In this document: in pieces, positions 1 through 10,906 of the stretch
How the letters are laid out: every line of letters begins with the position of its first letter
Position numbering within the stretch: position 1 is the stretch's first letter
Assembly: GCA_032718475.1 (NCBI GenBank)
Contig: JAUCBJ010007173.1
Coordinates: 188,001 to 235,915, forward strand
Length of the DNA stretch: 47,915 bases
Source of the DNA: Nemertoderma westbladi
Taxonomy: Eukaryota > Xenacoelomorpha > Nemertodermatida > Nemertodermatidae
Direction: 5' to 3'
Notes under the pieces: model-generated
Told to the model about the DNA's origin: nothing
Databases searched by the model: none
What the model saw: the letters and a program-made list of their open reading frames with translations, nothing else
Program-made: the position numbers and the translations under genes

Positions 1-1613
1 TATTCAGATAATTTATAGGCTAGATTGTTGTCTGGCTGTTGTTGGGTCTGAAGGGATTGTAGTGTGTGTAGAGTATCTGTCCGATAAAGTGACGGTTAGG
101 AAGTAGGGGCAGCCAGAGCTGTAAGGTAAATCCCCACCTAAAGAATAAGTCGTACTACTAGGTTAGAACGCATACTAACTAACTATTTCGGAATCTGCAC
201 ATACTGTAATTTATTTAGGCTTGATGGTAGTCTGCCAGCATTTGGTTTGTAATTTGTTTGAGTAGTTTGTACGGGTAGCGTAATATTTATTATTCAGAGT
301 TTATGCGATTATTCGCAACATTCATATCCCTAAGTTTATTCCTACAGTAATTGTGCTTGTTATATATACCGTTATAGTTAAATTAACCCCGGTACTACAC
401 GGGCTGCTTGGCGTAGGTAAAGACTGGTGATGTTGTGTACCGGTCACTCCAGCAGATGCCGTGGTTCTTTGGCTGTTCAAGTATTTTTAACTACTGATTA
501 TTTGTTGTACAAGTACTTGTACCTAATTTAGGGTTTGGTGTACAGTGCTTTCCGAAAGTAATTAGCGTGTAGGCAGTGTATTGTGTTGTAAAGTGGTTAA
601 TAGGCACGTTGGATCTGGTAGTCCGCGGTAATTAACTTCTAGGTAGGAACACTCCGTGATACATAACGTAGTACCTATAGCGATACGGCTATAGGTCGTC
701 AGACGGTGGTATTTTTCCTATCTGGACAACGCAGTATATTGACTACTGCTTTATTATTCTCAAATGCCGTAGTATCCTGTCAGTTGTAATAACCAGAAGT
801 TCTAACAATTTGTTAGACTGGTTTGTAGTTTCCCTGTAAAATTAACCCTAAAAAATTCGTACGTAATATTTTTGTTGTGTTTAATTAGAGATTTAATCTC
901 ACCCGTATCGTAAGTAATTCGTAGATAAGTAACTTAGGAAGTAGAATTATTTGTTTTAGTGTCCAATAAGTAGCACTTCACTGAGAGCGCACAGCTTTTG
1001 TGTAGTGATTACTTCCCAGAAATAATAACATCTATTTCAATATTGTAACAAAACCCCTCATACGGGTACATATAAATCCACTAAATCTATTAATAAAATA
1101 GTAGGCCTGTTATACAACACTTAGGTCTTAATATCAGTTGGACTGCTGCTCAAATAACGGTAATAAAGTGAGTAAAGTAACCAAGTAACCCCTAACATTC
1201 AGAAATTCAATTATTCTAAAATAATTGACATACCGGTATTTACAATAGACTTATTATATTTATTCTATAAATTTAGGCTGAAATTATACCGGTATTCTGT
1301 AATTAATTCTAGTCCAGAATTATACTTATATCTACTATAAGTGTCAGCTGTATACCGGTATTCACGATAGGCCTATTATATATTTATATATATTTGTGCT
1401 AAAATTACATACTGGTATTCTGTGATAAATCTAGTCTGAAATAATACTTATGTATACTATAAGCATACCGGTATTCTAATATATTTTATATATATACCAT
1501 GTTATACTGAGTAGCAGTATCGGTAATTAATTATTAGGCTAACAGTGATACTGAATTACTAGACTTACTTTAACTGTATTTATAGCCATAGGCATTCAAC
1601 TGTGTAAACAAAC
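1..1613 (+). other. Probable 5' leader of the BEL/Pao element, no gene
   Basis: No open frame worth calling lies here. The stretch is T/G-rich on the plus strand and ends just before the first Gag start at 1614, so it is probably the untranslated leader and perhaps part of the 5' LTR of the element that follows. That is inference: no copy of this sequence occurs after the element at 5706, so no LTR pair can be shown. A short tandem repeat is annotated separately at 1231-1475. Confidence 0.4.
1231..1475. repeat. About 122-bp tandem duplication with TACCGGTATT cores
   Basis: The decamer TACCGGTATT (once TACTGGTATT) occurs at 1231, 1287, 1353, 1410 and 1466. Blocks 1231-1352 and 1353-1465 align along their length, including the shared pattern of an ACTATAAG box about 20 bp before the next core. 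A third copy starts at 1466 and fades out. The copies are diverged, so the duplication is old. Confidence 0.7.
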
Positions 1614-1817
1614 ATGTCAGACGCAACCCAATCACTGTCAGATAGTCTCTTAGAAAGTGTTAGAATGAGTATTAGACTTAGACAGCGTATTAAAAGGATC
1701 TGTGACCAAGATCAAAGTATAGAACATCCTAGATCCAAGTCTAAGTCACCTACTATTGTAAGAAAGGCCATCCCTACAGTAGTAGTGTCAGACCCTAAGG
1801 CTAGTAGAACACCGTAG
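1614..1817 (+). CDS. BEL/Pao Gag N-terminal fragment
   Basis: This is a 67-residue open frame with an ATG in a good animal context (AAACATGT). It is Ser/Arg/Lys-rich with no known domain. It ends in TAG at 1815-1817. The next frame (codons starting at 1816) is open straight from that point through 1969 into the longer Gag frame and carries a Gln/Ser/Arg-rich peptide, so the two are most simply one Gag N-terminus interrupted by one extra base. Whether the shift is a mutation or recoding cannot be told from one copy. Confidence 0.45.
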   Translation: MSDATQSLSDSLLESVRMSIRLRQRIKRICDQDQSIEHPRSKSKSPTIVRKAIPTVVVSDPKASRTP

Positions 1818-1968
1818 GTCTATCATCGGCACTCGGGCCCAAGTCAAGCGGGATCAAGAAGCAGCTATCAAACAGCAGCAACATCCTAGCCAAGAACCTA
1901 GTTTTCAGCGGCCCGATAGCTCCAGTAGTTCGGATACTGTTGAGCGGACGCCCGAACGCGGAGCGAAG

Positions 1969-3168
1969 ATGGCGGATACGGTTTATGATGAAAGGCCAAC
2001 CTATGAAGAATCAACCGACGCCACTTCTTCTCAAGTGGAAAGCGAAGTGGAAAGCGAAGTGGAAAGCGAATTAACAGCAGCAGAGAAGCCGCGAACTAGA
2101 GACGCCATTGACATCTATCTGTCAGACTATCAGCGATTCCTAGGAGACGAAGAGTTGAGGAGACGACTGTCTGGACTTCGCCCTAATAGTGAAGGAACCA
2201 AGCTTGTGTTGGACTCAATCGATGCGGAAATGTTAGCTGCAAACCAAGCTAAATTTGATGAAAAACTCCGCCTCGCTAGAGTCCAAGAAGAACAAGTAAA
2301 GAAAAAACGGATAGAGGATCGAAAGGCAGCAGCAGTAGCAGCGGCAATGGCAGAAGCAGAAGTGGAAAGAAAGGCGGCAGCGGCAATGGCAATGGCAGTG
2401 GCAGAAGCAGAACGGAGAGCGTCTGAGGAGACTACCCAACTGGAGTTGGAAAATCTGCAAGAGACGCAAGACTGCATAAATAAACAGTTAACTGCTAGTC
2501 AAATGCAGATGATGAGTCGATCTACTCCCAAACGCCAAGAATACACATCATCGGAGGAAGGCGAAACCACCAATCCTGAAGGCGGAGGAAATAGATCTCG
2601 TCTAAGCAGGCGTAGAAAAACATCTCACCGTCACAAATTGCCTGATTTGCCCCCAGCTGTTAGAAGACAACTAGCTAGCACAGACTTAGGTAGTACAGAA
2701 CCCACAGACCAAATTATTAAGGTCAAAAGACTCCCCACGATAGTAGATGAGCCTGAAATAATTAGGCCTGTCGTTCCCAAAGCCACTCCTGTGCTAGAGA
2801 CCCCTGTACTTCCAGAGCTTAACTCTAAATTCCCTCTACACAGTACTACACTGCCTGTACCCGGTAGAACAGTCCATGAGAATATCCCTGTCCTGGACGC
2901 TGAGAGAGAAATCAAAGATTTGTCTCCCGTCGTCCCGCGTCTGCCCGCTACAATGTTGGCGACTCCCGCTTCGGCGGTCGAGTGGGTAGAGGAGGGACGG
3001 CGGGGGATGAATCTCCTGCTCGGACAGATGCAGGAGACTGTCCACCAACTCAAGGGAACATTAAGGGAAAGTAGGGTAGAATTGCAAGAAGTGCAGCAAA
3101 GCATCGCGCTAGAACGCGACAAATTAGTCAATATACAAAAGGGTATACCAATACCCCCTGTAACATAG
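1969..3168 (+). CDS. BEL/Pao Gag N-region, coiled-coil rich
   Basis: This 399-residue frame (open already from 1816) precedes the DUF1759 Gag frame. Residues about 23-35 hold three VESE repeats encoded by a 12-bp tandem repeat. Residues about 90-170 are a charged, Ala/Glu/Lys/Arg-rich helix (MAEAE and AEAERR blocks) that should form a coiled coil. A basic Arg/Ser patch follows near residue 215, and a second helical, Glu/Gln/Leu-rich stretch ends the protein at about 335-390. N-terminal coiled coils are common in retroelement Gag and would serve assembly. The frame ends at TAG 3166-3168, yet the same frame stays open afterwards to 3459. Confidence 0.6.
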   Translation: MADTVYDERPTYEESTDATSSQVESEVESEVESELTAAEKPRTRDAIDIYLSDYQRFLGDEELRRRLSGLRPNSEGTKLVLDSIDAEMLAANQAKFDEKLRLARVQEEQVKKKRIEDRKAAAVAAAMAEAEVERKAAAAMAMAVAEAERRASEETTQLELENLQETQDCINKQLTASQMQMMSRSTPKRQEYTSSEEGETTNPEGGGNRSRLSRRRKTSHRHKLPDLPPAVRRQLASTDLGSTEPTDQIIKVKRLPTIVDEPEIIRPVVPKATPVLETPVLPELNSKFPLHSTTLPVPGRTVHENIPVLDAEREIKDLSPVVPRLPATMLATPASAVEWVEEGRRGMNLLLGQMQETVHQLKGTLRESRVELQEVQQSIALERDKLVNIQKGIPIPPVT

Positions 3169-3459
3169 TGTCAACCTGTTAGGTCTGAAGTATTACATGC
3201 GCAAGGTGTGGAGCCTACACGCATCTATACTGCTAGTGAAGTAGAAACTCCTATAGCAAACCCTATTAAGGGTGATTATAAACCTGTTGTTGATGATATT
3301 CCCTATAGACCTGATAATAATCCGGGAAATTTATATACCGATAATTCGATATTAAATAACACGATGGCCCAAGAAAGCTTTACGCGTCAATGGCTAGAAC
3401 AGAAGCCCGCCAAGCGGTCAAAGTGGGAGAAATCGTCAAATTCAATGGAGATGAGATGA
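3169..3459 (+). pseudogene. In-frame Gag continuation after a TAG stop
   Basis: The frame of the preceding Gag segment continues from 3169 to a TGA at 3457-3459 with no other stop. It has no ATG near its beginning (the best start is a GTG at 3208). It carries a Pro/Asp/Asn-rich linker. Its last 70 bp overlap the next frame, which begins with the DUF1759 region, so reading into that frame needs a -1 (or +2) shift between about 3390 and 3450. No classic heptameric slippery site is visible there. The TAG is followed by TGT, which is not a known readthrough context. Confidence 0.5.
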
Positions 3460-5705
3460 AATGGTTACCTTTTAATGAATATTACAAAGATAGCATACAG
3501 AACTCTGTACTATCTAACGGAGAGAAACTTAGATTCCTCATCAAGTGCTTGGAAGGACCTCCCAAGTTAATGGCGTTAAAGTTTATTGGACATCCAGATG
3601 GATTAAGACAAGTTTGGGATACATTAAACATCAGGTATGGTAACAAGGATAACATAGCTAAGTATTTGTATGCAAAATTAGTAGCCCCCCGAAAGTTCCT
3701 TAGTAGCGGGATTATAGAGTTTTCCGATGAGATTCAGGAGATCTGTAGACAATTGGATTGGTTAGGTAAGTCTCATGAATATCAGAGTTCCATGGTTATT
3801 GGAGCCATAGTCTCTACTTTACCAAAGGGTGGAGTATGTACACGCTGGGACAAGAAAGTGTTGTATATGAATGAGCAGCAACGACGAGGCCCTACCATGG
3901 CTGATCTCATGTCCTTCTTAGATAGTGAAGTAAAATTACAACTCATAAAGCAGTCCAGAGAGAAAACATCGGAAAATAAGGTAAGTGAGAAACCCGTTTC
4001 TAGGAGAAGGGTAACACCAGTGTGTTATACTGACGACGGCGAAAGCCAAGCTTCTCAAGAAGAGGACAGCGGGAAAGACACAGCAAAATCTTACTATGAC
4101 AACAAGACCTATAAAGACGTAAGTAAATATAAGTCTCGAACCAGTGACAGGAGAGAACAGGTAACAACAACTCCTCCTACATCTCCTAAGAGAATTCACG
4201 GAAGAAAGCCCGAAGAAAGAACGAGAGTGCATAACGTTACCCAAGGTAAAGTGAGTAACATCAAACCAAAATGTGCGCTGTGCGACGGGCCCCACCGTTT
4301 GAGTGTGTGTGCTGAATTCCTAAAGAAATCCCTGGTAGACAGACGTGAAGTCATGTGGCATAAGCGGTTATGCTATAATTGCCTCAGACAAGGACACCAA
4401 CGGCGAACCTGTTACTCCGACGTAAAGTGTGCAAAGTGTGGTGCGAAACATCACATCTTGTTACACAGTGAATTCGAACGAAACAACCCGAGTCAGGTAA
4501 GTGAGCCCGAACTACATGTCCAATTCAGTGATGTAAATGACACTGATCAAGAATCTGAGATGGAAGGATTCTATACGGACGAATTCTCCGACGCCAACGA
4601 ATCCTGTTACCTAATAAATACCGCAGTGTATCGAGCACTTACGTATGAAAAGGACACCGACAATGAGTTCCCCCCAACTACCTTTGACAGACAACCATCT
4701 TGGAAACCTCCAACTTCCAACGTAGGAATCAGAGAATTTCCTGTAGTGCAGGTAAGAGTTCACGGTCCTAACAAAAGTTACATAGTGAACGCCCTCCTTG
4801 ATTCCGGCAGCACAGGAACATTCATCGATCAAGAACTAGCCGAAGACATCTTTGCTGGACAACCCAAATTCCGAACTAAGTTGAATATGTCAGGAATTAT
4901 GCAGGTTTGGAAATCTACCATAATGGCAGATTACTATGTAGGTGCGTTGTCCACCCCCCAGGATAAATTAGGAGAACAAAGTATAAGGTCAGTAAAAATG
5001 GTGGCTATAAAGAACTTCGCTACTACCCAAGTAGAACCTTATAACTGGGACGAGGACGAGAGCATCCAGCAGCTTAAGATACCTCGATTCCACACAGATT
5101 ATCCTGGAGTGCAAATACTCATCGGCCAAAACGCGCATGAGGCGCTAGAGACATTGGAGAAACGGCCTGCTCAACCACAGCCACTACAAACCTATGCGGT
5201 AAGAACTAGAGTAGGTTGGTACTTCACTGGCCCTTCCCGTAGAACTCTCAAAGAGAGATTACCTCAAGAACAGGTATACCAAGTAAAGGAATGGGAAGTG
5301 GAGAGCAGTGAGGTGGACGACCCAACTGAGGGAACACCATACTCCTCAGATAATGACGATATTAACTCCAATGTAGATCAATGGAGACATTGCCTTGGGA
5401 CGATTAATCCAACCGATATTGCTTCCAGAGGAGCAACTCCTCAAGAACTGATAGATACTCCAGGCTGGTTAGGTGGATCCGACTTCTTAAGTAAAGAAGA
5501 AGAAGAATGGCCTCCTCATCTTACCACGGCGGAGATTAGACAGGCCAAGGGAGTGGAGAAAGTAACACAACAACTCAATAACCCAGCTGGTCGTTTATGT
5601 TTACTGGAAAGAGACCGAAAACTGTCCGGAAACTATGGAAGGCAAGATACTCTTCCTACGACCACTTCCCTAATCCGACAAATATCTAGGGACTCCATAA
5701 CGTAA
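3390..5705 (+). CDS. BEL/Pao Gag-protease polyprotein, pol deleted
   Basis: This is a 771-residue frame. Residues about 10-180 match the DUF1759 Gag domain (FNGDEMKWLPFNEYYKDS, then an Arg/Lys helical region). Residues about 295-355 hold three zinc-knuckle-like motifs: CALCDGPHRLSVC, CYNCLRQGHQRRTC and CAKCGAKHH. Residues about 450-620 are a DUF1758/A17 aspartic protease with the active-site triplet in ALLDSGSTGTF and the terminal GWYFTGPS block. Near residue 660 the protein jumps to WRHCLGTINPTDIASRG, which in intact elements lies between RNase H and integrase, so reverse transcriptase and most of RNase H are gone. The last 60 residues are a frame-disturbed remnant. The product could be a Gag-protease but not a polymerase. 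Confidence 0.85.
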   Translation: MARTEARQAVKVGEIVKFNGDEMKWLPFNEYYKDSIQNSVLSNGEKLRFLIKCLEGPPKLMALKFIGHPDGLRQVWDTLNIRYGNKDNIAKYLYAKLVAPRKFLSSGIIEFSDEIQEICRQLDWLGKSHEYQSSMVIGAIVSTLPKGGVCTRWDKKVLYMNEQQRRGPTMADLMSFLDSEVKLQLIKQSREKTSENKVSEKPVSRRRVTPVCYTDDGESQASQEEDSGKDTAKSYYDNKTYKDVSKYKSRTSDRREQVTTTPPTSPKRIHGRKPEERTRVHNVTQGKVSNIKPKCALCDGPHRLSVCAEFLKKSLVDRREVMWHKRLCYNCLRQGHQRRTCYSDVKCAKCGAKHHILLHSEFERNNPSQVSEPELHVQFSDVNDTDQESEMEGFYTDEFSDANESCYLINTAVYRALTYEKDTDNEFPPTTFDRQPSWKPPTSNVGIREFPVVQVRVHGPNKSYIVNALLDSGSTGTFIDQELAEDIFAGQPKFRTKLNMSGIMQVWKSTIMADYYVGALSTPQDKLGEQSIRSVKMVAIKNFATTQVEPYNWDEDESIQQLKIPRFHTDYPGVQILIGQNAHEALETLEKRPAQPQPLQTYAVRTRVGWYFTGPSRRTLKERLPQEQVYQVKEWEVESSEVDDPTEGTPYSSDNDDINSNVDQWRHCLGTINPTDIASRGATPQELIDTPGWLGGSDFLSKEEEEWPPHLTTAEIRQAKGVEKVTQQLNNPAGRLCLLERDRKLSGNYGRQDTLPTTTSLIRQISRDSIT

Positions 5706-8380
5706 TAACATATGGAGTGGGCGTGTGACTATATCATTTTATATTTGTTTTTATTTTATATTTATGTATGTATTATTATGTAATTTTATTATAATCGTTT
5801 TCTTTAATTTTATTTAGTAGAATGTTATTTTAGTGATTATTTAGTAGATTAGTGCAATATATTAGTGTTTATTACGTACGTAATTACTTATAATATATAT
5901 TTAGTGCGACGGCGAGAAAATATTATTTTTTCTCTTTCCTTACTGTCCGTATCATATTACTAGAACGCCATCAAGATGGCTTTAAACGAACCTGTCTTAC
6001 ACAGACTCCAAGAAACAGATGGGATTGGAAGATGCAAACCAAGAATGACTTGCATCAACCAAAAAACTGCCTCCCATCTAATGTAATACACATTCGCCTA
6101 GGCAAACAAATCATAATCACAATTACTACGATGATGTGTGAAATGGTATCCATATCCGCAACCTGAGAAACGGCCCAAAAGAGCAGTTTATTCTGCGGAG
6201 GGGTCTTTTCTGTATTAGATAAATAAAATAAAGAACACTATAATTACAGTATTTATACCTGATACATTCTCAGTTAGCCTAATAAAAACATCGGAGCAAC
6301 CAATATAATGTACATGTACAAGCATCCTATGAAAGTTTGTGAAATGTTCCCTTAAGTCTACCCAACAGCCGTTGGTACCCGGCTGGCAGCCACCCTGGTT
6401 CAGTTTTATGGTTTTGTTAGTTTAATCGACAGCTGTTGTAAACGTCCCAGATATACAAAACCTACTAAGCCTTTGCATTACAATTGAGCTTAGCCTAAGT
6501 TGATGACAGTATTATAACGATAACAATTAGGCCCTATAGATACATACGATATATAAATGATGTACTGCTTGACATTACACTAACTGGCTGAATAGAGATA
6601 GAACTATAATAATACGTTTGGCATTCTGTCAGATTTCAGTAGTAAGTAACCTCATAATAATTGCTAAATATCAATCACCTGAAAAACATTTCAAGCAAGG
6701 GAGTTGTGGGTATTTAATTTCGCGTTCAATAATGTTGAAAATATGCAAATATTTCGAATATCGCACTTCGAATCGTTCCCAACTTTTTTATTCAACAACT
6801 AGACAACAATTGATAAATACTTGCGTTTACAATTTTACAATGCATGCAAGTGGTTTCAAGCCATTTGGTGAACATACATAGTGAGTGATATAGTGACATA
6901 TAATATAGTGATATAGGTAAATATATCCATCGTGTTTTTGCCAGCCTCAGCTTTAGACAAAAACTACCCAGTCTAAAGACAGGTTCGTTATAAATACGTG
7001 ACTACAGTAAAATGAAATGTCCGTACTTATTAAAGTACAATAAAGCCACTACTATATTCAAGTATTATTGGTAGGCAGAGTATTAGGAATGCAAAGTTCA
7101 GATCCTCGTGTCTCGGCTAAACCAAGCTCTGGGTAGACCTTGGAAACGACTTGCCTCTTCACACTGACAGTGCTTCGTGCGATATTGCTCTCATACCATA
7201 TATAATAATACATATAGTAGCGTGATGTCCCTCTAACAGTAGCGTGAAACGCAAATAAATCTGTTAAACCTTTTGACCATCTGTAATTCTAGTCGATTAA
7301 GATATCGCGGCACCCACCGATATAGTTGAAAGACAAATTCTAGAATCAGTGGTTAACGTCCCCAGACGAGTTCTGGAATAAATTGGTGCCCATCTCAAAT
7401 ATTAATTATTTAATATTTATAAATCTATAAATCAAAATCTGTAAAATTCAGATCCTTTAACAATTCTAGTCGATTAAGATATCGTAGCACTTACCGATAC
7501 TCTTAAAAGACAATTTTCATAGAATTAAGGATCCTATGTCCCCAGACCTGCTCTGGAATCAAATTGTGTCAATTGCACTATCAAATAATAAAATTTCAGG
7601 GAATAAATTTGAATTCATATTTTAATGAATTTAATAAATTGTCATTCTGTGCAATTTATAACATTCCCAAAATCCCATTAATTAATAGATCACGGGAGCG
7701 GAGATTCATCCTATTAAGTGTGTTAGAGTGTAAGAATCTCCCATGTATGAGTCAATAGCCGATAAAATTTATAAAATCATATATAAACGAGATATTGGAC
7801 CATTAAAGAATTACTATTAAATAGCATCCCAGATCTGTATGCATTGGAATTACCCTAATTCTACCGCTAGCTTTCCATAATGTCACCATAGTAACACCCA
7901 CGCTAGAATTAGAAGCAAGTTAAAAAGAACAATAGAAAGCTTGCCCCATTGCATAGTAAGAAATAAATAGCGCACTGCTAGTATCCAAGGATACATAATA
8001 ATAACGTGGCATTCTGGAAGGCACTGACTAACGGACAAATGGCCCGAGTGTGTGTAATTTGTGACAGTTGTGTGTGTGGAATTTGTGAGTTTATAGGCGA
8101 ATGTTACTACTAAGGTGTGTTTACAGTAGCGAGTCGCAATTGTGAAAGTAACCCTAACTCTCCAGTAAGAACCTGAAGTGTATCTAAGCCTTTGGGACGG
8201 ACAGTGGAGTGACTCGTGCTAGTGTCGTTGTCGTTGTGTAGCTACACGTTGGCGGAAAACACAGCGGCGACGATACATTTGCGCTGAGGCTCTTACACTG
8301 TCCGGGGGCTGATTGGGGTAGGCAGCGACGCTCGCTAGCCTAATTATAAGCTCATTATAATATTAATAAACTCATATATA
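5706..8380. other. Non-coding stretch, possible 3' LTR start and a direct repeat
   Basis: No credible gene is seen. TGTGACTATATC at 5724, after a purine-rich AATAACATATGGAGTGGG tract, is a candidate 3' LTR start of the preceding element. An imperfect direct repeat of about 177 bp runs 7284-7560: the box AATTCTAGTCGATTAAGATA occurs at 7285 and 7462, each followed by a CCCCAGAC box about 75 bp on. The region 8040-8340 is GC-richer, with GTGTG runs, and may be the leader of the decayed coding stretch that follows. Confidence 0.5.
7284..7560. repeat. Diverged direct repeat, about 177-bp period
   Basis: Two copies start at 7285 and 7462. They share AATTCTAGTCGATTAAGATA, a following CACYYACCGATA box, an AAAGACAA box, and GTCCCCAGACnnGnTCTGGAAT near the end. 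Identity is clearly reduced by substitutions and small indels. Nothing shows what element it belongs to. Confidence 0.6.
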
Positions 8381-9675
8381 GCAGATATAACGGAGTTGAT
8401 AGAAGATGGTCTTGGTATCGGGGAGCGATATACTCTACCTTTACAAGTGTTTGTTGATAGCTTGATACGCGGCGACGCTAGTCCAACTACTACGAAGGAC
8501 GATGGTCGTTATATCGAACCGACGATTTCCTAGAAGCAACTTACGCGTGAATTGGACTATGGAAAATTCACCGCTCGCTACACGCATCGTAATAGTACGT
8601 ATATGGACTTCTTAACCATTGGCTATTCTATCGATTCACACGATACGGACTATGTCGAACATATATCCTACCCAGCGGAGTCGGAACGATAAACTGAAAT
8701 TCGAATGCGAAAATTCTATTCGAAATCGACTCGAAAGAAAAGACATTTGAGAGACAAATGGACGCGGTAACTCTAACGTATATTTGGAATTCTTGATAGA
8801 AGCATTGCAACAACAAATAAATATCATCCGCGTTTCCCCTACCAGACGTGCGTCTTTGGTATTATTACGATAAATGCCCTAGACCCAACTAATAAACGGA
8901 AAGACATAAACATCCACGGAAACCGAAACTTGTTCGACATATCACCTACGCTCGCGCGACTCAGACGATCCTTGAGTAAACCTACGATCATAGTTCCGGA
9001 ATACTCGGTCAGACCACCTCGTTCCTTGATTAGACCTCAGACTTTCGATTCTGATGGTATCCCGGATCCTCACGAGTTGTATTCACTGTTCAAAGATCTA
9101 GTGCTACCCTAACAATTAATCGGTAACACTCCGGCAGCGAGCTCTAGCTAGCCGCCCATCTTACCTAGCCGTATTGGGACGTGGACACCTAATATCACCA
9201 TTCAACCGTATGGTCGTCCCAGTTTAACGCGATACAACCCTTCATCAAGGTGAAGGAGAGCATTGTACGAAACGAGTTAAACGCTATTCTACAAAGATCA
9301 GAAAGGAAACCTGCGTTTGTTCAGATAAACGTAAGTTATAACAGCAAGTCCAAGCGGTAAACGAATTGGCTTATCTCAGTTCGATTGGGAAATCTTGAAT
9401 CTCTAAGAAGATATCGAGCTTAGACAACCCTATTCTCTGCGAGAGTTTTGGACGAGCGTGTCCAACGACAAGCGGAGGAAAATCAGCTCGAGGAGAAGCA
9501 GATCGAAATGGACGAGACACTGACCGTAACCCTAAACCTTCTGATGCAATGGTATTGCACCCTTCACCCAGGAGTTATAGCCCTCCTAGTAAAGTGGCTC
9601 GCCCCAAAGAGAAAAGGACTCTTGCTAGTCTCAAGAAACTGCGTAAACGCCGTCCGCGCAAGAAAAACTAACTGT
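8381..9675 (+). pseudogene. Decayed coding sequence of unknown family, about 430 codons
   Basis: I do not recognise the protein, but the region reads as one broken gene. Frame 2 is open from about 8363 to 8530, passes one TAG, and stays open to 8690. Frame shifts and a TGA follow to about 8775. Then 8780-9112 is 111 codons without a stop (no ATG at its start), with FGIITINALDPTNKRK and a Pro/Arg-rich RPPRSLIRPQTF stretch. After the stop the same frame is open again at about 9160-9245 (IGTWTPNITIQPYGRPS). Further frame changes lead to 9230-9360 and to a basic C-terminus near 9600-9675 with LKKLRKRRPRKK. The GC level exceeds that of the flanks. A Gag-like or capsid-like protein of a retroelement or integrated virus would fit a basic tail, but no diagnostic motif is present. 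Confidence 0.4.
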
Positions 9676-10906
9676 TTAGAGTATCTTTATATTTTAGAAA
9701 CTGTGATTTTTTATATTTTATAGACTAAAATCCCATTTTCTGGGAGCGGTGTAAAAGCTTTTGCGGAATTGCCCGGTTATTTTCCCCGTAAAGTACTCTG
9801 TAGTTGGTTTAGCAGGCATAAAAGGCCGTGTCATTGCTGTACCGGTGTTTTTAGGGGACATAAAAGTTATTTCTTCTGTATGTGTACTTTGGAGGACATG
9901 ATTAGCAATTCTATGATGCAACGCCCTAGATCCTCTTGAAACAGTGTCGTTACTATGATGACAGCTAATGGCTGAGCTTTACACGTGTAGCTTGCCCGGA
10001 GCCTTGCCTTGGTTCTTTGTTCTGCTCAGCTCAAAATGACGACATCTATCAGCTGTGTCCACGTGGAGCCTTTTGCCATTCGACCAATCAGAGATTCCCT
10101 CTTTGTTGTAAAAGCTGTACAGCAGAATTACAGGATTCAGTACTGACGTTTCCCCCACGCCTAGAACACCGGCCGGGGAATGTTTTCTGATATTAGAGCG
10201 TCTTTAATTATAAGATCATCAAACGGTTATCACGGTTTTGCACCTCGGCATCTGATTAAGCACCCTGACGTAAACTGCTTTTCGCCGCATTATTTACTGC
10301 TATTTACTGTGTTGTTAATTGTATCGTTCGTTTACTTATTATTATTGGGAAGAATATTGATAACGATCCGAAAACCCAATCTTCTTGATACACTAAGGTT
10401 AGAGAGACCGGTTACATATAACAATTTGCGACATACATTATCGTGGTTTGTAGTGAGTTCAATGCTACTTAATAGGCCCTACAAATGTCGGTTGTTATTC
10501 TCTTTATATATGATTAAAATCAGTGAATGTCGGCAATTCAGTGTGCAGTTGTGTGCAATAGTCTGTGTGTGCTTGACCGAGTAACAAAGCATTTCCTAAA
10601 GAATGCACTTTGGTGATCTATAAGACATACTGTTGTGTATAGTGTAAGTCATAGCTCTGTTTAAATAGATAGAGCGCCACGTCCTAAAGGAACTGCTAAT
10701 ATTTCCCGAAAGTGAATAATATTCGTCAGAGATTATATATTAACGATCAATCGAATAGTACGGTAGGCCTGCACCGCAATCAAATTAAAGCATCCAAATC
10801 CAGTCTCCCGGGTATATCCAGCGGGTGAATGGTCGCGCACAGACTGGCTTTGGCTAATGTTAGAATTATTATAGGTGTTCAATACTTGTCATAGGCTGGA
10901 GTAGAT
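9676..10906. other. Non-coding stretch with E-box and CCAAT-like sites
   Basis: Apart from the small ORF listed at 10180 I see no gene. The part 9975-10110 contains ACACGTGT and CCACGTGG E-boxes and an ACCAATCAG CCAAT-type box within 120 bp, which is promoter-like, but no TATA box or initiator is clear and no downstream exon is established. Confidence 0.3.
10180..10584 (+). CDS. Hypothetical 134-residue ORF with one membrane segment
   Basis: This is an ATG-initiated frame of 134 codons in AT-rich DNA (context GGGAATGT). Residues about 46-66 form a hydrophobic helix (LLLFTVLLIVSFVYLLLLG) followed by positive residues, so a single-pass membrane protein is possible. I recognise no family. CCAAT and E-box sites lie 70-200 bp upstream. 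Length alone does not rule out chance; there is no second line of evidence such as a splice site or poly(A) signal tied to it. Confidence 0.2.
   Translation: MFSDIRASLIIRSSNGYHGFAPRHLIKHPDVNCFSPHYLLLFTVLLIVSFVYLLLLGRILITIRKPNLLDTLRLERPVTYNNLRHTLSWFVVSSMLLNRPYKCRLLFSLYMIKISECRQFSVQLCAIVCVCLTE

Larger units (their letters stand above)
1614..5705 (+). mobile_element. BEL/Pao LTR retrotransposon, internally deleted and broken
   Basis: The order is Gag N-region, DUF1759-type Gag, CCHC knuckles, DUF1758 retropepsin, then a short remnant of the RNase H-integrase linker. This is the BEL/Pao order with the reverse transcriptase removed. Breaks seen: a +1 frame change at about 1812-1816, an in-frame TAG at 3166-3168, a -1 frame change in the 3390-3459 overlap, a deletion junction near 5370, and loss of nearly all integrase before the stop at 5703-5705. 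A possible polypurine-rich start of the 3' LTR (TGTGACTATATC) is at 5724, but no partner LTR is in view. Confidence 0.85.

Noticed and set aside
2130-3131. Minus-strand ORFs of 70-166 codons in the first Gag
   Set aside because: They are antisense shadows of the plus-strand Gag, which has clear coiled-coil and domain order.
3390-3459. Programmed -1 frameshift shared by both Pao elements
   Set aside because: The shift here needs -1 (or +2) while the other element needs +1 (or -2), and no common slippery site is visible, so a shared recoding mechanism is not supported.
7440-7460. tRNA B-box-like GTTCAGATCC
   Set aside because: It lacks the GWTCRANNC pattern and no cloverleaf or A box is in range; it recurs as part of a direct repeat.
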